Shown here: positions 19,080-27,837 of the stretch, piece by piece | Numbering within the stretch: position 1 is the first letter of the stretch | How the letters are laid out: the number at the start of each line of letters is the position of its first letter | Assembly: GCF_020510565.1 (NCBI RefSeq) | Contig: NZ_CP075189.1 | Location: forward strand, 124,001-188,000 | Source: Ferribacterium limneticum | Lineage (GTDB): Bacteria; Pseudomonadota; Gammaproteobacteria; Burkholderiales; Rhodocyclaceae | Reading direction: 5' to 3' | Length of the DNA: 64,000 nucleotides | Notes under the pieces: generated by a model | Seen by the model: the letters and a program-made list of their open reading frames with translations, nothing else | What the model was told of the DNA's origin: nothing | The model's database searches: none | Position numbers and translations under genes: made by a program

Positions 19080-19713
19080 TTATGCCGTACTGCTCCCGAT
19101 AGCGACTGACGGCATCGCGGTGGGCAGCAAATTCCGGATGGTGGGCGAGGAAGGACATCAGGTCGCTGAGCCCGGCAACAGCGATGACCGGAATGCCATA
19201 GTCGCGCTGGACTTCCTGAACCGCCGACAATTCGCCCTGGCCGCGTTCCTGGCGGTCCAGCGCAATCAGCACACCGGCCGGTGTGGCGCCGGCCGCGCGG
19301 ATCAGTTCGACCGATTCGCGGACCGAGGTGCCGGCCGAAATCACGTCATCGACAATCAGCACGCGGCCACTGAGCGGCGCCCCGACAATGCTGCCGCCTT
19401 CGCCATGATCCTTGGCTTCCTTGCGGTTGTAGGCAAAGGGGAAATTGCGGCCGCGCTGGGCTAGTGCCATGGTAATCGTGGCGACCAGCGGAATACCCTT
19501 GTAGGCCGGGCCAAACAGCATATCGAACTGGACGCCGCCGGCTTCGGCCGCTTTCGCGTAGAATTCGGCGAGACGGCCGAGTGAGTTGCCGTCGTTGAAC
19601 AAACCGGCATTGAAGAAGTAGGGCGAGAGCCTTCCCGCCTTGGTTTTGAATTCGCCAAAGCGCAGTACTTGGCAGCTCAGCGCAAATTCAATGAAATCCT
19701 GACGAAAATCCAT
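19072..19713 (-). CDS. pyrE: orotate phosphoribosyltransferase
   Basis: 213 residues. It has the PRPP-binding motif [17 protein letters not shown] and the type I PRTase hood [16 protein letters not shown] (starting [15 protein letters not shown]). It converts orotate plus PRPP to OMP in pyrimidine synthesis. The ATG at 19713 gives the family N-terminus [12 protein letters not shown]; an upstream in-frame start adds unrelated residues. It is divergent from xth with a 47-bp gap. Confidence 0.97.
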   Translation of the reverse strand: MDFRQDFIEFALSCQVLRFGEFKTKAGRLSPYFFNAGLFNDGNSLGRLAEFYAKAAEAGGVQFDMLFGPAYKGIPLVATITMALAQRGRNFPFAYNRKEAKDHGEGGSIVGAPLSGRVLIVDDVISAGTSVRESVELIRAAGATPAGVLIALDRQERGQGELSAVQEVQRDYGIPVIAVAGLSDLMSFLAHHPEFAAHRDAVSRYREQYGINA

Positions 19714-19760
19714 ATTTTTCCATTCTATTCGACCGGGAAAACCGGGCCGATCATTGCACA

Positions 19761-20537
19761 ATGTTACGCATCATCTCCCTGAATCTCAATGGTATCCGCT
19801 CTGCCTGGAACAAAAATGTCCTGCCGTGGGCGGCATCGCAGAACGCCGACATTTTTTGTCTGCAGGAACTGAAAGCTCAATTGCCGGATTTGACGCCGGA
19901 AATGATGGCGCCGAATGGCATGCATGCGTTCTATCACTGTGCCGAAAAGAAAGGCTACAGCGGCGTCGGCATCTGGAGCAAGGAAAAGCCGGACCGTGTG
20001 GTCGAGGGCTTCGATGGTGGCGAGTTCGATGCCGAAGGGCGATACATTCGAGCTGATTTCGGCAACCTGTCGGTGATTTCACTCTACCTGCCATCAGGTT
20101 CATCGTCGCCGGAGCGGCAGGAAGCCAAGTTTCGCTTTCTCGACGCCTTTTTCCCGCAAATGCTCGCCCTGCGCGCCGAAGGTCGGGAAATCGTCCTGTG
20201 TGGTGACTGGAACATCGCACACCAGGCCATCGACCTCAAAAACTGGAAATCGAACCAGAAGAACTCGGGCTTTCTGCCTGAAGAACGTGCCTGGCTGAGT
20301 CGTGTCTTCGATGAGCAGGGTTGGGTCGATGTCTATCGCCACCTTTATCCGGAGGCAGGCGATTGCTACACGTGGTGGAGCAATCGCGGCCAGGCCTGGG
20401 CCAAGAATGTCGGTTGGCGGATTGACTATCAAATCGCCACACCCGGTATTGCCGCTTCTGCCCAAAAGGCTGAAGTTTACAAGGTCGAGCGATTTTCCGA
20501 TCATGCCCCGCTGATCATCGATTACGACTTCAAATAA
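19761..20537 (+). CDS. xth: exodeoxyribonuclease III
   Basis: 258 residues of the EEP (AP endonuclease/exonuclease III) family. It starts [18 protein letters not shown], has metal-binding Glu in [16 protein letters not shown] for the catalytic Asp/Asn, and terminal [11 protein letters not shown] with the catalytic His. It repairs abasic sites in DNA. It is divergently transcribed from pyrE. Confidence 0.95.
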   Translation: MLRIISLNLNGIRSAWNKNVLPWAASQNADIFCLQELKAQLPDLTPEMMAPNGMHAFYHCAEKKGYSGVGIWSKEKPDRVVEGFDGGEFDAEGRYIRADFGNLSVISLYLPSGSSSPERQEAKFRFLDAFFPQMLALRAEGREIVLCGDWNIAHQAIDLKNWKSNQKNSGFLPEERAWLSRVFDEQGWVDVYRHLYPEAGDCYTWWSNRGQAWAKNVGWRIDYQIATPGIAASAQKAEVYKVERFSDHAPLIIDYDFK

Positions 20538-20613
20538 GCATCCAATGTGCATTGATTTCGCTGCACAGTAGGGATAATCTGTACTTCTGCTTAACTCACC
20601 AACGAGGTTGAAA

Positions 20614-20928
20614 ATGTCCGAAGAAATGACTGCTGCCAACAAGGAAAAGTTGGTTACTGATCTGAAGGTAGTGATCTCCGACACCGAAGAATTGCTGCGC
20701 GCCACCGCTGGTGCCGCGGGCGAAAAAGTCAGTGAACTTCGCGAGCGCCTGAGCGTTCGTCTGCGTGACACCAAGGAGCGCGTTCTCGATCTGGAAGCCG
20801 CGTTGGTCGACAAGACCAAGGCTGCAGCTCGTGCCACGGATGATTTTGTGCACGAAGAGCCGTGGAAAGCTGTTGGCGTTGCCGCCGCACTGGGCCTCGC
20901 TCTTGGCGTACTGATCGGCCGTCGCTAA
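20614..20928 (+). CDS. DUF883 (ElaB/YqjD-like) membrane-anchored protein
   Basis: 104 residues. The Lys/Glu-rich amphipathic N-terminal part (KEKLVTDLKVVISDTEELLRA) is followed by coiled-coil heptads and a C-terminal membrane helix VGVAAALGLALGVLIGRR. This is the layout of ElaB/YqjD proteins, which tether to the inner membrane and associate with ribosomes in stationary phase. An AACGAGG ribosome site supports the ATG at 20614 over a TTG two codons earlier. First gene of a four-gene yqjDEK-like cluster. Confidence 0.88.
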   Translation: MSEEMTAANKEKLVTDLKVVISDTEELLRATAGAAGEKVSELRERLSVRLRDTKERVLDLEAALVDKTKAAARATDDFVHEEPWKAVGVAAALGLALGVLIGRR

Positions 20929-20932
20929 GCGA

Positions 20933-21340
20933 ATGGCTGAACAGGCAGGCGGTGAAGCGGGTCGCGAAGGCCTCTTCGCCGCGCTGAAAAACAGCGTCGC
21001 GGCACTTATTGCGATCGGTAAGACGCGCGCCGAACTCCTGGTTACCGAGCTTGAGGAAGAGAAACTTCGCCTCATGTCGCTCTGGTCGAAGGCAATCGGC
21101 GCGGCGTTCATGCTTGCCGTGGGCGTTGTCCTGGCCATATTTTGCCTGGCGCTGGCTCTCTGGGAGCATCGGGTTATTGTTTTCGGCATCTTTGCCGCGC
21201 TGTTCATCGGTGGTGCCCTGTTCCTGATTGCTTCACTGAAACGGCAGACGGCGCAACCGAGCAAGATGTTCCGGGCGAGTTTGTCGGAACTTGAAGCTGA
21301 CATGGCGCTTTTGCGTCGCCATCGCAACAAGTCGGAATGA
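20933..21340 (+). CDS. YqjE-type membrane protein (phage-holin-family fold)
   Basis: 135 residues. A soluble helix with Lys/Glu is followed by two adjacent membrane helices (AIGAAFMLAVGVVLAIFCLAL and VIVFGIFAALFIGGALFLIA) and a basic C-terminus. It matches the YqjE family that sits beside YqjD. Despite the usual 'phage holin' label, nothing phage-like surrounds it. It follows the DUF883 gene by 4 bp and overlaps the next gene by 4 nt. Confidence 0.82.
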   Translation: MAEQAGGEAGREGLFAALKNSVAALIAIGKTRAELLVTELEEEKLRLMSLWSKAIGAAFMLAVGVVLAIFCLALALWEHRVIVFGIFAALFIGGALFLIASLKRQTAQPSKMFRASLSELEADMALLRRHRNKSE

Positions 21341-21630
21341 ACCCAAAATTACTGGAACTGGCCACCCGGCATGGCGCCCTTAAGGCGCGTATTGACGAAC
21401 AGCGCCGCACTTTGGCGCGCCATTCGGTTCCGCTTGAAGCAGCGCTGGCGCGGGGCGATACCGTCCTCAAGGGTGTTGACTGGCTCAAGCATCATCCGGC
21501 AGCAGTCGGCGTCGCCGTGTTTGTCGCCGTTGTGGCTCGCCCGCGGCGGGCTTGGCGTTGGGCTCGGCGCGGGCTTTTCCTTTGGCGAGGCTGGCAGGCC
21601 ATCCGTAGTTCGCTGGTTGGTGCACGTTGA
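21337..21630 (+). CDS. YqjK-like protein
   Basis: A 97-residue basic protein with helical N-terminus (LLELATRHGALKARIDEQRRTLARH), a central LKHHPAAVGVAVFVAVVARPRRAWRWARRG hydrophobic/basic stretch and a C-terminal helix. Position after YqjD and YqjE suggests a YqjK equivalent. It overlaps both neighbours by 4 nt. Confidence 0.7.
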   Translation: MNPKLLELATRHGALKARIDEQRRTLARHSVPLEAALARGDTVLKGVDWLKHHPAAVGVAVFVAVVARPRRAWRWARRGLFLWRGWQAIRSSLVGAR

Positions 21631-21941
21631 CCGTGGGTGAGTCAGGGGCTGAACAGGCCGTACTGCCGAGCTGGTGGCGGCAGATGGTTTCCTCGCAACG
21701 GCGGCAGGCGCGCCGGGTTCTGGCCGAGTTGATGGCGACCCGTGGAATCATGCCGCTGTTGATGAAGGTCCGTAACGGTGGCCACTGGACGCCAGATGAA
21801 AAATTGGAACTGGTCCGGCATTTGCGCCGCATGGTTCGTTTGTCGCCCTATCTGATAGCCTTGGTCCTGCCGGGCTCCATACTGTTTCTGCCCATTTATG
21901 CCTGGTGGCTGGATAGGCGCCGAGTCAGGCGGGGCGACTAG
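21627..21941 (+). CDS. small membrane protein at end of yqj cluster
   Basis: 104 residues starting at TTG (21627) overlapping the previous stop; a GTG at 21633 is an alternative. A basic helical region precedes WTPDEKLELVRHLRRMVRLSPYLIALVLPGSILFLPIYAWWLDRRR. That stretch has one hydrophobic hairpin and resembles the LLPG segment of LETM1-like proteins, but the match is weak. The first codons coincide with a partial core of the dispersed repeat (TTGACCGTGGG). Its 3' end overlaps ampG tail to tail by 17 bp. Confidence 0.6.
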   Translation: MTVGESGAEQAVLPSWWRQMVSSQRRQARRVLAELMATRGIMPLLMKVRNGGHWTPDEKLELVRHLRRMVRLSPYLIALVLPGSILFLPIYAWWLDRRRVRRGD

Positions 21942-23193
21942 TATTCGCTGTGCTTTCGTGCCATGGTGCAACTTTCAGCAATAGCACCATTCCCGGCACA
22001 GCCAGCGCCACACACAGCCAGTAAAAGCTGCTCCAGCCCAGAGTTTCGACCAGCCATCCAGCCGAAGCATTGATAAAGGTACGCGGCACGGCGGCCAGGC
22101 TCGTGAAGAGAGCCATCTGGGTGGCCGTATAGGCTGGGTGGGTCGAGCGTGCGATGTAGGCGACGAAGGCTGCGGTCCCCAAGCCGACCCCCAGCGCTTC
22201 GAGGCTGATGACGAAGGCCAGCGCGATGCGCTCTTCTGCTCCGATGTTGGCATAGTGCCCTTGCGATGCCAGCCAGGCAAAGCCGAAAATGGACACTAGC
22301 TGCACAACTCCGAACAGCCATAACGCCCGGTTGATGCCCAGTCGTATCATCCACAAGCCGCCGAGAAGGGCACCGATCACCGCTGGCCAGAGGCCGGCAT
22401 GTTTGGCGATGAGTCCGATATCGGTCTTGGTAAATCCCATGTCGAGATAAAACGGGGTGGCTAGTGCCGTGCACAGACTATCCCCCAGTTTGTAGAGGAA
22501 GATGAAGCCGAGGACCATTACGGCACCCCGCCAGCCTTGCCGGCCGATGAATTCGTGAAACGGTTCAGTGACTGCCTGACGCAGGGTTTTTGGGGCTCCC
22601 TTGACGAGCGGTTCGCTAACCAGCCAAGCCATCACCATGCCGGGGATCATGAAGGCGCCGGTGATCCAGAAAACTTCATTCCACGGGAGGCGATCCGCCA
22701 GGATCAGCGATAACGAACCTGGAATCAGACCGGCAATGCGGTAGGCGTTGACGTGGACGGCATTACCCAAGCCCAGTTCGTTGTCGTCCAGAATTTCGCG
22801 TCTGAATGCGTCAACCGCAATATCCTGCGTGCCCGACAGAAAAGCCAGCAGCGCAGCGAGCCACAGGATGGGCCAGATGCTCTCTTTCGGATCCAGCCCA
22901 CCGAGCGAACCAATGACAAATAGCAGGCCGATCTGGGTCAGTAGCATCCAGCCCCGGCGGCGGCCGAATCCGGGGACGCTGAAGCGGTCGAGGAGCGGCG
23001 ACCAGAGGAACTTCCAGGTGTAGGGAAACTGGATCAGGGCAAAAAAGCCGATGGTCTTGAGGTCGACACCTTCGCTGCGCAGCCAGGCGGGTAGCAGGTT
23101 GAGCAGTAGATAGAGCGGCAGGCCCGAACTGAAGCCGGTAAAGATGCAGATCAGCATCTTCCGGCTGAGCAAGGCAGCAAGCCAGGCTGGCAT
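21925..23193 (-). CDS. ampG: AmpG-family muropeptide MFS transporter
   Basis: A 422-residue MFS protein with about 12 membrane segments. AmpG motifs: FSSGLPLYLLLNLLPAWLRSEGVDLKTIG near the start, FPYTWKFLWSPLLDR, and GTQDIAVDAFRREIL. AmpG imports GlcNAc-anhydroMurNAc peptides for cell-wall recycling. It starts where metW stops (1-nt overlap), so it may be co-transcribed with metXW although functionally unrelated. Confidence 0.9.
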   Translation of the reverse strand: MPAWLAALLSRKMLICIFTGFSSGLPLYLLLNLLPAWLRSEGVDLKTIGFFALIQFPYTWKFLWSPLLDRFSVPGFGRRRGWMLLTQIGLLFVIGSLGGLDPKESIWPILWLAALLAFLSGTQDIAVDAFRREILDDNELGLGNAVHVNAYRIAGLIPGSLSLILADRLPWNEVFWITGAFMIPGMVMAWLVSEPLVKGAPKTLRQAVTEPFHEFIGRQGWRGAVMVLGFIFLYKLGDSLCTALATPFYLDMGFTKTDIGLIAKHAGLWPAVIGALLGGLWMIRLGINRALWLFGVVQLVSIFGFAWLASQGHYANIGAEERIALAFVISLEALGVGLGTAAFVAYIARSTHPAYTATQMALFTSLAAVPRTFINASAGWLVETLGWSSFYWLCVALAVPGMVLLLKVAPWHESTANTSRPA

Positions 23194-23792
23194 CAGCGGT
23201 TTTGCGTCAGTCGATAGACCGCCAGGCTGCCAAGGAAATTAACCTCGCTGGTGACGGGATTGCCTTCTTCGTCGAGAACGCTGCGTTCGCGGATGATCAG
23301 CCCCATTTTGTTACACAAGTCCTCGAAATCAAGCAGTGTGAAGAAGCGCACATTGGGCGAGTCATACCACTGGTAAGGAAGGTCCTCGGAAACCGGCATG
23401 CGGCCATCAAGTACTGAACGCAGATTTTTCCAGTAGGCAAAGTTGGGGAAGGAGACCACGGCCTCACGCCCGACGCGCAGCATTTCGCGCAGGATTCCCT
23501 CGGTATGACGCACGGTTTGTAGCGTTCGTGAAAGCACGACATGGTCGAAAGCCTGATCGGCGAACTCGTCAAGGCCGCGCTCCAGGTTGCCCTGGATAAC
23601 GTTGATACCATTCCTGATAGCGGCGAGCACATTGGCGTCGTCGATCTCAACACCGACACCTTGCACTCCGCGCTGGTCGATCAGATGTTTAAGCAATGTG
23701 CCGTCGCCGCAGCCAAGATCGAGCACACGGTGGCCGGGTTCGATCCAGCCGGCGATCAGTTCGAAATCGGGGCGGCCCAGAGTGTGCGTCAT
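23193..23792 (-). CDS. metW: methionine biosynthesis protein MetW
   Basis: A 199-residue SAM-methyltransferase-fold protein. It has motif [21 protein letters not shown], and [11 protein letters not shown]...[27 protein letters not shown], characteristic of MetW. MetW is encoded with MetX in many proteobacteria and is thought to support or regulate the homoserine acyltransferase. It overlaps metX by 4 nt. Confidence 0.93.
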   Translation of the reverse strand: MTHTLGRPDFELIAGWIEPGHRVLDLGCGDGTLLKHLIDQRGVQGVGVEIDDANVLAAIRNGINVIQGNLERGLDEFADQAFDHVVLSRTLQTVRHTEGILREMLRVGREAVVSFPNFAYWKNLRSVLDGRMPVSEDLPYQWYDSPNVRFFTLLDFEDLCNKMGLIIRERSVLDEEGNPVTSEVNFLGSLAVYRLTQNR

Positions 23793-24913
23793 AGCTTGAT
23801 ATTCCGCAGATAGGCATCGACCACGCCGTGATAATGAGCATCTTCCATCAGGAAGGAGTCGTGGCCGAAATTGAGACCGATTTCGGCGTAGGAAACATTG
23901 CGTCCGTTGGCCAGCAAGGCTGCAACGATTTCCTTCGAACGTGCCGGCGTGAAGCGCCAGTCCGTAGTGAACGACGCAATCAGGAAGTTGGCCTTGCTGC
24001 GCGCCATGGTGGCATTCAGGTTGCCGTCGTTCTCGCGTGATGGATCGAAATAGTCGAGCGCCTTGGTCATCAGCAGGTAGGTATTGGCGTCGAAGTAGCC
24101 GGCGAACTTGTCGCCCTGGTAGCGCAGGTAGGATTCAACTTCAAATTCGACATCGAATCCGAACGAAAACGCACTGTTGCGCAGTTCACGACCGAATTTT
24201 TCACCCATCTGATCATCCGACAGATAAGTGATGTGGCCGAGCATTCGGGCCAGGCGCAGGCCGCGCACCGGACGGGTGTTGTACTCGTAGTAGTTGCCGC
24301 CATGGAAATCCGGGTCCGTGAGGATGGCTTGGCGGGCGACATCGTTGAAGGCGATGTTTTGCGCCGACAGTTTTGGCGCAGCGGCGATGACGATGGCGTT
24401 GCGCACCCTGTCCGGGTAGGTGATGCTCCAGCGTAACGCCTGCATGCCACCCAGGCTGCCACCCATGACTGCTGCCCAGCTATCAACGCCGAGCATGTCG
24501 GCAAGTCTGGCTTGAGCATGCACCCAATCGTTGACCGCAACGATTGGAAAATGGGCGCCCCACGGTTTGTCGGTGGCCGGATTGATTGACGACGGTCCGG
24601 TTGAGCCATGACAGCCGCCCAGGTTGTTCAAGCCGACGATGAAGAACCTGTCAGTATCGAGCGGCCGCCCCGGGCCAACGATGTTGTCCCACCAGCCGAC
24701 ATTTTCCGGCTGGTCAGCGTAATGACCAGCAACATGATGATGGCCGGAAAGCGCATGGCAGACCAGGATGGCGTTTGATTTTGCTGCGTTGAGCGTCCCG
24801 TACGTCTCGTAAACCAGATCGTAGGCGGGCAGAATTCCGCCGCTGCGCAAATGCAATGGCTGGTCGAAGTGAGCGCGCTGTGATTCGACGGCGCCGACGG
24901 ATTGTCCTGGCAT
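23789..24913 (-). CDS. metX: homoserine O-acyltransferase MetX
   Basis: A 374-residue alpha/beta hydrolase-fold enzyme. Nucleophile Ser is in [14 protein letters not shown], and late Asp and His in the C-terminal region (NFGHDSFLM). It acylates homoserine with acetyl- or succinyl-CoA in the first committed step of methionine synthesis. Proteobacterial MetX encoded with MetW often uses succinyl-CoA, and the donor is not resolved here. It is preceded by a SAM-II-like riboswitch and a terminator hairpin, so it is probably shut off by high S-adenosylmethionine. Confidence 0.95.
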   Translation of the reverse strand: MPGQSVGAVESQRAHFDQPLHLRSGGILPAYDLVYETYGTLNAAKSNAILVCHALSGHHHVAGHYADQPENVGWWDNIVGPGRPLDTDRFFIVGLNNLGGCHGSTGPSSINPATDKPWGAHFPIVAVNDWVHAQARLADMLGVDSWAAVMGGSLGGMQALRWSITYPDRVRNAIVIAAAPKLSAQNIAFNDVARQAILTDPDFHGGNYYEYNTRPVRGLRLARMLGHITYLSDDQMGEKFGRELRNSAFSFGFDVEFEVESYLRYQGDKFAGYFDANTYLLMTKALDYFDPSRENDGNLNATMARSKANFLIASFTTDWRFTPARSKEIVAALLANGRNVSYAEIGLNFGHDSFLMEDAHYHGVVDAYLRNIKL

Positions 24914-24923
24914 GCTGTTCCTG

Positions 24924-24974
24924 AAAACAAAAACCCAGTTGGCCTTAAACGTGAACTCGTCGGGCGAACTGGGT
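24924..24974 (-). terminator. intrinsic terminator in the metX leader
   Basis: On the minus strand ACCCAGTT and AACTGGGT form a perfect 8-bp stem around a ~27-nt loop, followed by TTTTTGTTTTC. It ends about 10 nt before the metX ATG and just after the SAM-II-like element. It is a plausible expression platform. Confidence 0.7.
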
Positions 24975-24976
24975 GG

Positions 24977-25032
24977 TTCCCGTTTTAGCTGAATTTATTT
25001 AGCGCCCGCAATCAGAGCTCAAATCGGCGCCA
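24977..25032 (-). promoter_or_regulatory. SAM-II (SAM-alpha) riboswitch upstream of metX
   Basis: Reading the minus strand, GGCGCCGATTTGAGCT is followed by CTGATTGCGGGCGC, then TAAATAAATTC and AGCTAAAACGGG. This matches the order and sequence of the SAM-II aptamer as I recall it: a P1 stem closed by GCGC pairs, the GATTT.A and TGATTGC segments, an A/U-rich joining region, and the conserved 3' GCTAAAA pseudoknot strand. GCGCC can pair with GGCGC as P1. It lies 64 nt upstream of metX, the classic target, with a terminator in between. Confidence 0.85.
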
Positions 25033-25174
25033 CTGGGATGTTTCCAGTATCTGCAGACGATACCGAGCGGGGCGCCAAAAGTCAATGTAACGATCCGGTT
25101 ATGCAATAGGTGGTAGCGTGGTAAAGATTTGCTAAAATCCCCAGAAAACAAATTTCTAGAAAGCTTTGGCCACA

Positions 25175-25783
25175 ATGCTGGATCAACGGCGGCATCAACG
25201 AATTCGTTTCGGCAACTTGCCTAAAGTCAGGATTGGCTTTGGAGGGGCGATCGGCGAAGGGTTGATCGAAAACCTCTCCTTGTCCGGCCTGATGGTGCGG
25301 ACAGACATGCCGCTCGAAATTTCGCATAACATCGGTTGCGAGTTTCGGATTTTTGGCTCGCCAATGATTGACGTTCCAGCTGCGGTTGTCAGTCGCGTCG
25401 GTGACTTGTTTGGGGTCCGCTTTCAGACTGGACCAATCAACCAGATACTTATCGACGATGCCATTAATTCGGCGCTGGCGTCCGGGAACGCCTCCATTCT
25501 GGCTGTACGCGAGTTGGGGGGCAAGAAAATCATGCGGATCACCGGTGGTCTCGGAAACCCATTGCGCAATGACTTCATGCATGCGCTGACGAGGGTCGGG
25601 GTGGATGAAATAGATCTCGAAGGCGTTACCGTGGTTGATCAGGCTGGATTGGCTTTGTGCCTGGTGGCATGCAATCGGCACGGCGTGAAGCTGGGTGCAC
25701 AGTCGCCATGTTTTGCCGAGGCTTGGAAGCAGGCTCTGGCGGTGCCGGGGGGGCTCGAAAAAATGGAGACGCCGGGGTTGTGA
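25175..25783 (+). CDS. PilZ-STAS two-domain protein
   Basis: 202 residues. The N-terminal PilZ domain has the c-di-GMP motifs RRHQR and NLSLSG, the latter at about residue 36. Residues ~110-200 look like a STAS domain, with beta-strand DEIDLEGVTVVDQAGLALCLVACN equivalent to the anti-sigma-antagonist core around the regulatory Ser/Asp. It is probably a c-di-GMP-responsive protein-protein switch in the cytoplasm. The ATG at 25175 is chosen; the frame extends three codons to a TTG. It overlaps the TonB receptor gene by 4 nt (GTGA), tying it to that gene. Confidence 0.82.
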   Translation: MLDQRRHQRIRFGNLPKVRIGFGGAIGEGLIENLSLSGLMVRTDMPLEISHNIGCEFRIFGSPMIDVPAAVVSRVGDLFGVRFQTGPINQILIDDAINSALASGNASILAVRELGGKKIMRITGGLGNPLRNDFMHALTRVGVDEIDLEGVTVVDQAGLALCLVACNRHGVKLGAQSPCFAEAWKQALAVPGGLEKMETPGL

Positions 25784-27822
25784 TCACTAAAGCAGGCAAT
25801 TTGCCGTATGTCTCGTTGGCCATCGTGCTGACGGGCGTCTCGATGGGCGGCAATGCCTGGGCGGCGGATGAGGATGCATATTTCAGCGAATTGCCGATTG
25901 TCGCTTCGGTCAGTCGCCTGCCGCAGAGACTGGCTGATGCACCCGCCGCGGTAACAGTTGTCGACCGCGACATGATCAAGGCCTCCGGGGCACGAGACCT
26001 CAACGATATTTTCCGCCTGGTGCCAGGGTTCCAAACCTATCCGAATAATACCGAGTCGGCGCGGGCAACCTACCACGGCATGGGGGACGGGGATTATTCA
26101 TCGCGGGTCCAGGTTCTTATCGATGGGCGATCGATGTATTCGCCATTGTTTGGCGGCGGTGTTAACTGGGCGACATTGCCGGTCGCGCTTGAAGATATCG
26201 AGCGCATCGAGGTCGTGCGCGGTACAAATGCCGTTTCCTACGGCAGTAACGCCTTTCTCGGGGTGATCAACATTGTTACTGTCGATCCAGCCTTGACGCG
26301 CGGCTTCTCGGTTTCGTCCAGCTACGGCAATCAGAATGTTCGCGACTACGGATTTCGGGTGGGCGGAAAAATTGGTGAGGTCGGTGATTTTCGCTTTACC
26401 TACAAGCAGCTAAATGATGATGGTCTGACGGATCGCTATGACTGGATCGATTCGTACTTTTCCAGGCTCTTTGATTTTCGGGCTGACGTGGTGTTGAGCG
26501 AGAGGGATAGTCTCCAGTTGTCCATGGGTCGGGCTGACGGGATAATCCAGAATGGCCGGAATAAACTTGTGGGTGGTTTATGGCAGCAGAATCCGGAAAA
26601 CCCCATGCGGCAGATGCGTCAGTCGGATAGCTATGCCCAAGTCATTTGGCGACGTGTTTTTTCCGCTGATTCGGATTTCCAGTTTCGTTATTCCTATGTG
26701 GTCGACCGTTCCGATGATGCATTTACATTTTCGAATTTGCATATCAATCAGTCTGGTGATGAAGGCGTGCGGCATGAAATCGAGGTGCAGCATAGTTTGA
26801 AAATAGACAAGGCCGTCCGCATGGTTTGGGGCGGTGGATGGCGCGAAGACGCAATGCGCTCGGAGTGGTCATTGCCCGGGATGGGGGAAGTTAACCGCAG
26901 TATTGGTCGCGTCTTCGGTAATCTGGAGTGGCGGCCGGCTCATTGGTTCACCGGCAATGCCGGTCTGGCGCTAGAGGATGATTCGCTTGCCGGGATGCAT
27001 GTTTCGCCGCGCGTCAGCAGCAATTTTCATTTGACTCCGGAGAATACGCTACGCCTTGGCTATTCAAGGGCTTATCACACCGGAAGCACCGTTGATTACC
27101 GAGGCCAGCAAAGGGCCTTTGGTGTTTCCTTTTTCAGTGCACGCCCGGACTTGATGGCGACTGAAGGCCTGGATACGCTGGAGGCGGGGTATCTTGGCGA
27201 CTGGCGAGACTGGCGGGCCAGTCTTGATGTTCGGGTATTCAGCGAGCGCATCCGGAACCGCTTGTACAAGATTGATATGGATACAACGAACCCTCTGGTC
27301 GGGTTGTCGACAGTGCCGATTCAGAGTGTCGAAATCCAGGGTGTTGAATACCAGTTTAAATGGCAGCCATTTGACACCACTCGTCTTGTCTTCACGCAGA
27401 CTTTGGCGAATCTATCCAGTGACTACCTGTCTTCTGCGCTTGCCCTGAACAATTCAACTTTGACGACGACCAAAGCAGTCCAGATTCGGGAGTTGACCGA
27501 GCGCTCGATGCCCGCGCGATCAACGTCGGCGCTGTTGATCCAGAAATTGCCACTCGGCCTGGAGTTTTCAACTGCCGGTTATTGGCAGGAGTCGATGAAG
27601 TGGAGCACAAACACGACTGCGCAACGCTATCGTCGGTTTGACGTGCGCCTTGGTTATCCCTTCCGGTCGGGCAGCTTGGCGGGAGAGATTGCCCTGACCG
27701 TACAAAGCCTTAATGGCGCACACAACGAGTACAAAGCGCCAAATCCCGACGATACAAATCCGAATCCGGATGGACGCATCGTCGAACGCCGCCAGTGGGT
27801 CAGCCTGCGGCTTGATTTTTGA
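25780..27822 (+). CDS. TonB-dependent outer-membrane receptor
   Basis: 680 residues from a GTG start overlapping the previous stop. A signal peptide ends near NAWAAD. The plug domain includes APAAVTVVDRDMIKASGARDLNDIFRLVPGFQ, QVLIDGRSMYSP and RIEVVRGTNAVSYGSNAFLGVINIVT. A long beta-barrel ends in WVSLRLDF with a terminal Phe, as expected for BAM recognition. A longer upstream frame would bury the signal peptide, so GTG 25780 is favoured. The ligand is unknown. Together with the downstream GGDEF protein and periplasmic binding protein it looks like a sensing rather than a plain uptake locus. Confidence 0.9.
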   Translation: MITKAGNLPYVSLAIVLTGVSMGGNAWAADEDAYFSELPIVASVSRLPQRLADAPAAVTVVDRDMIKASGARDLNDIFRLVPGFQTYPNNTESARATYHGMGDGDYSSRVQVLIDGRSMYSPLFGGGVNWATLPVALEDIERIEVVRGTNAVSYGSNAFLGVINIVTVDPALTRGFSVSSSYGNQNVRDYGFRVGGKIGEVGDFRFTYKQLNDDGLTDRYDWIDSYFSRLFDFRADVVLSERDSLQLSMGRADGIIQNGRNKLVGGLWQQNPENPMRQMRQSDSYAQVIWRRVFSADSDFQFRYSYVVDRSDDAFTFSNLHINQSGDEGVRHEIEVQHSLKIDKAVRMVWGGGWREDAMRSEWSLPGMGEVNRSIGRVFGNLEWRPAHWFTGNAGLALEDDSLAGMHVSPRVSSNFHLTPENTLRLGYSRAYHTGSTVDYRGQQRAFGVSFFSARPDLMATEGLDTLEAGYLGDWRDWRASLDVRVFSERIRNRLYKIDMDTTNPLVGLSTVPIQSVEIQGVEYQFKWQPFDTTRLVFTQTLANLSSDYLSSALALNNSTLTTTKAVQIRELTERSMPARSTSALLIQKLPLGLEFSTAGYWQESMKWSTNTTAQRYRRFDVRLGYPFRSGSLAGEIALTVQSLNGAHNEYKAPNPDDTNPNPDGRIVERRQWVSLRLDF

Positions 27823-27837
27823 TTCGCTGACGCCGTT

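Noticed and set aside
19727..19757. CGACCGGGAAAACCGGGCCG near the pyrE/xth gap
   Set aside because: Faint resemblance to a degraded repeat; too many mismatches in the core.
20552..20578. Candidate promoter TTGATT ... GATAAT before the DUF883 gene
   Set aside because: The spacer is only 15 bp and the alternative pairings are no better; not strong enough to list.
20933..21340. Holin-like protein as evidence of a prophage
   Set aside because: It belongs to the YqjE family and sits in a yqjD-E-K cluster; no other phage gene is present.
21624..21638. CGTTGACCGTGGG at the yqjK/next-gene junction
   Set aside because: The core matches at 12-13 bases but no A/T arms are visible; kept only as a possible remnant, not counted among the 14.
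24525..24550. GTTGACCGCAACG in metX
   Set aside because: A core-like stretch without arms; explained by the conserved MetX protein sequence.
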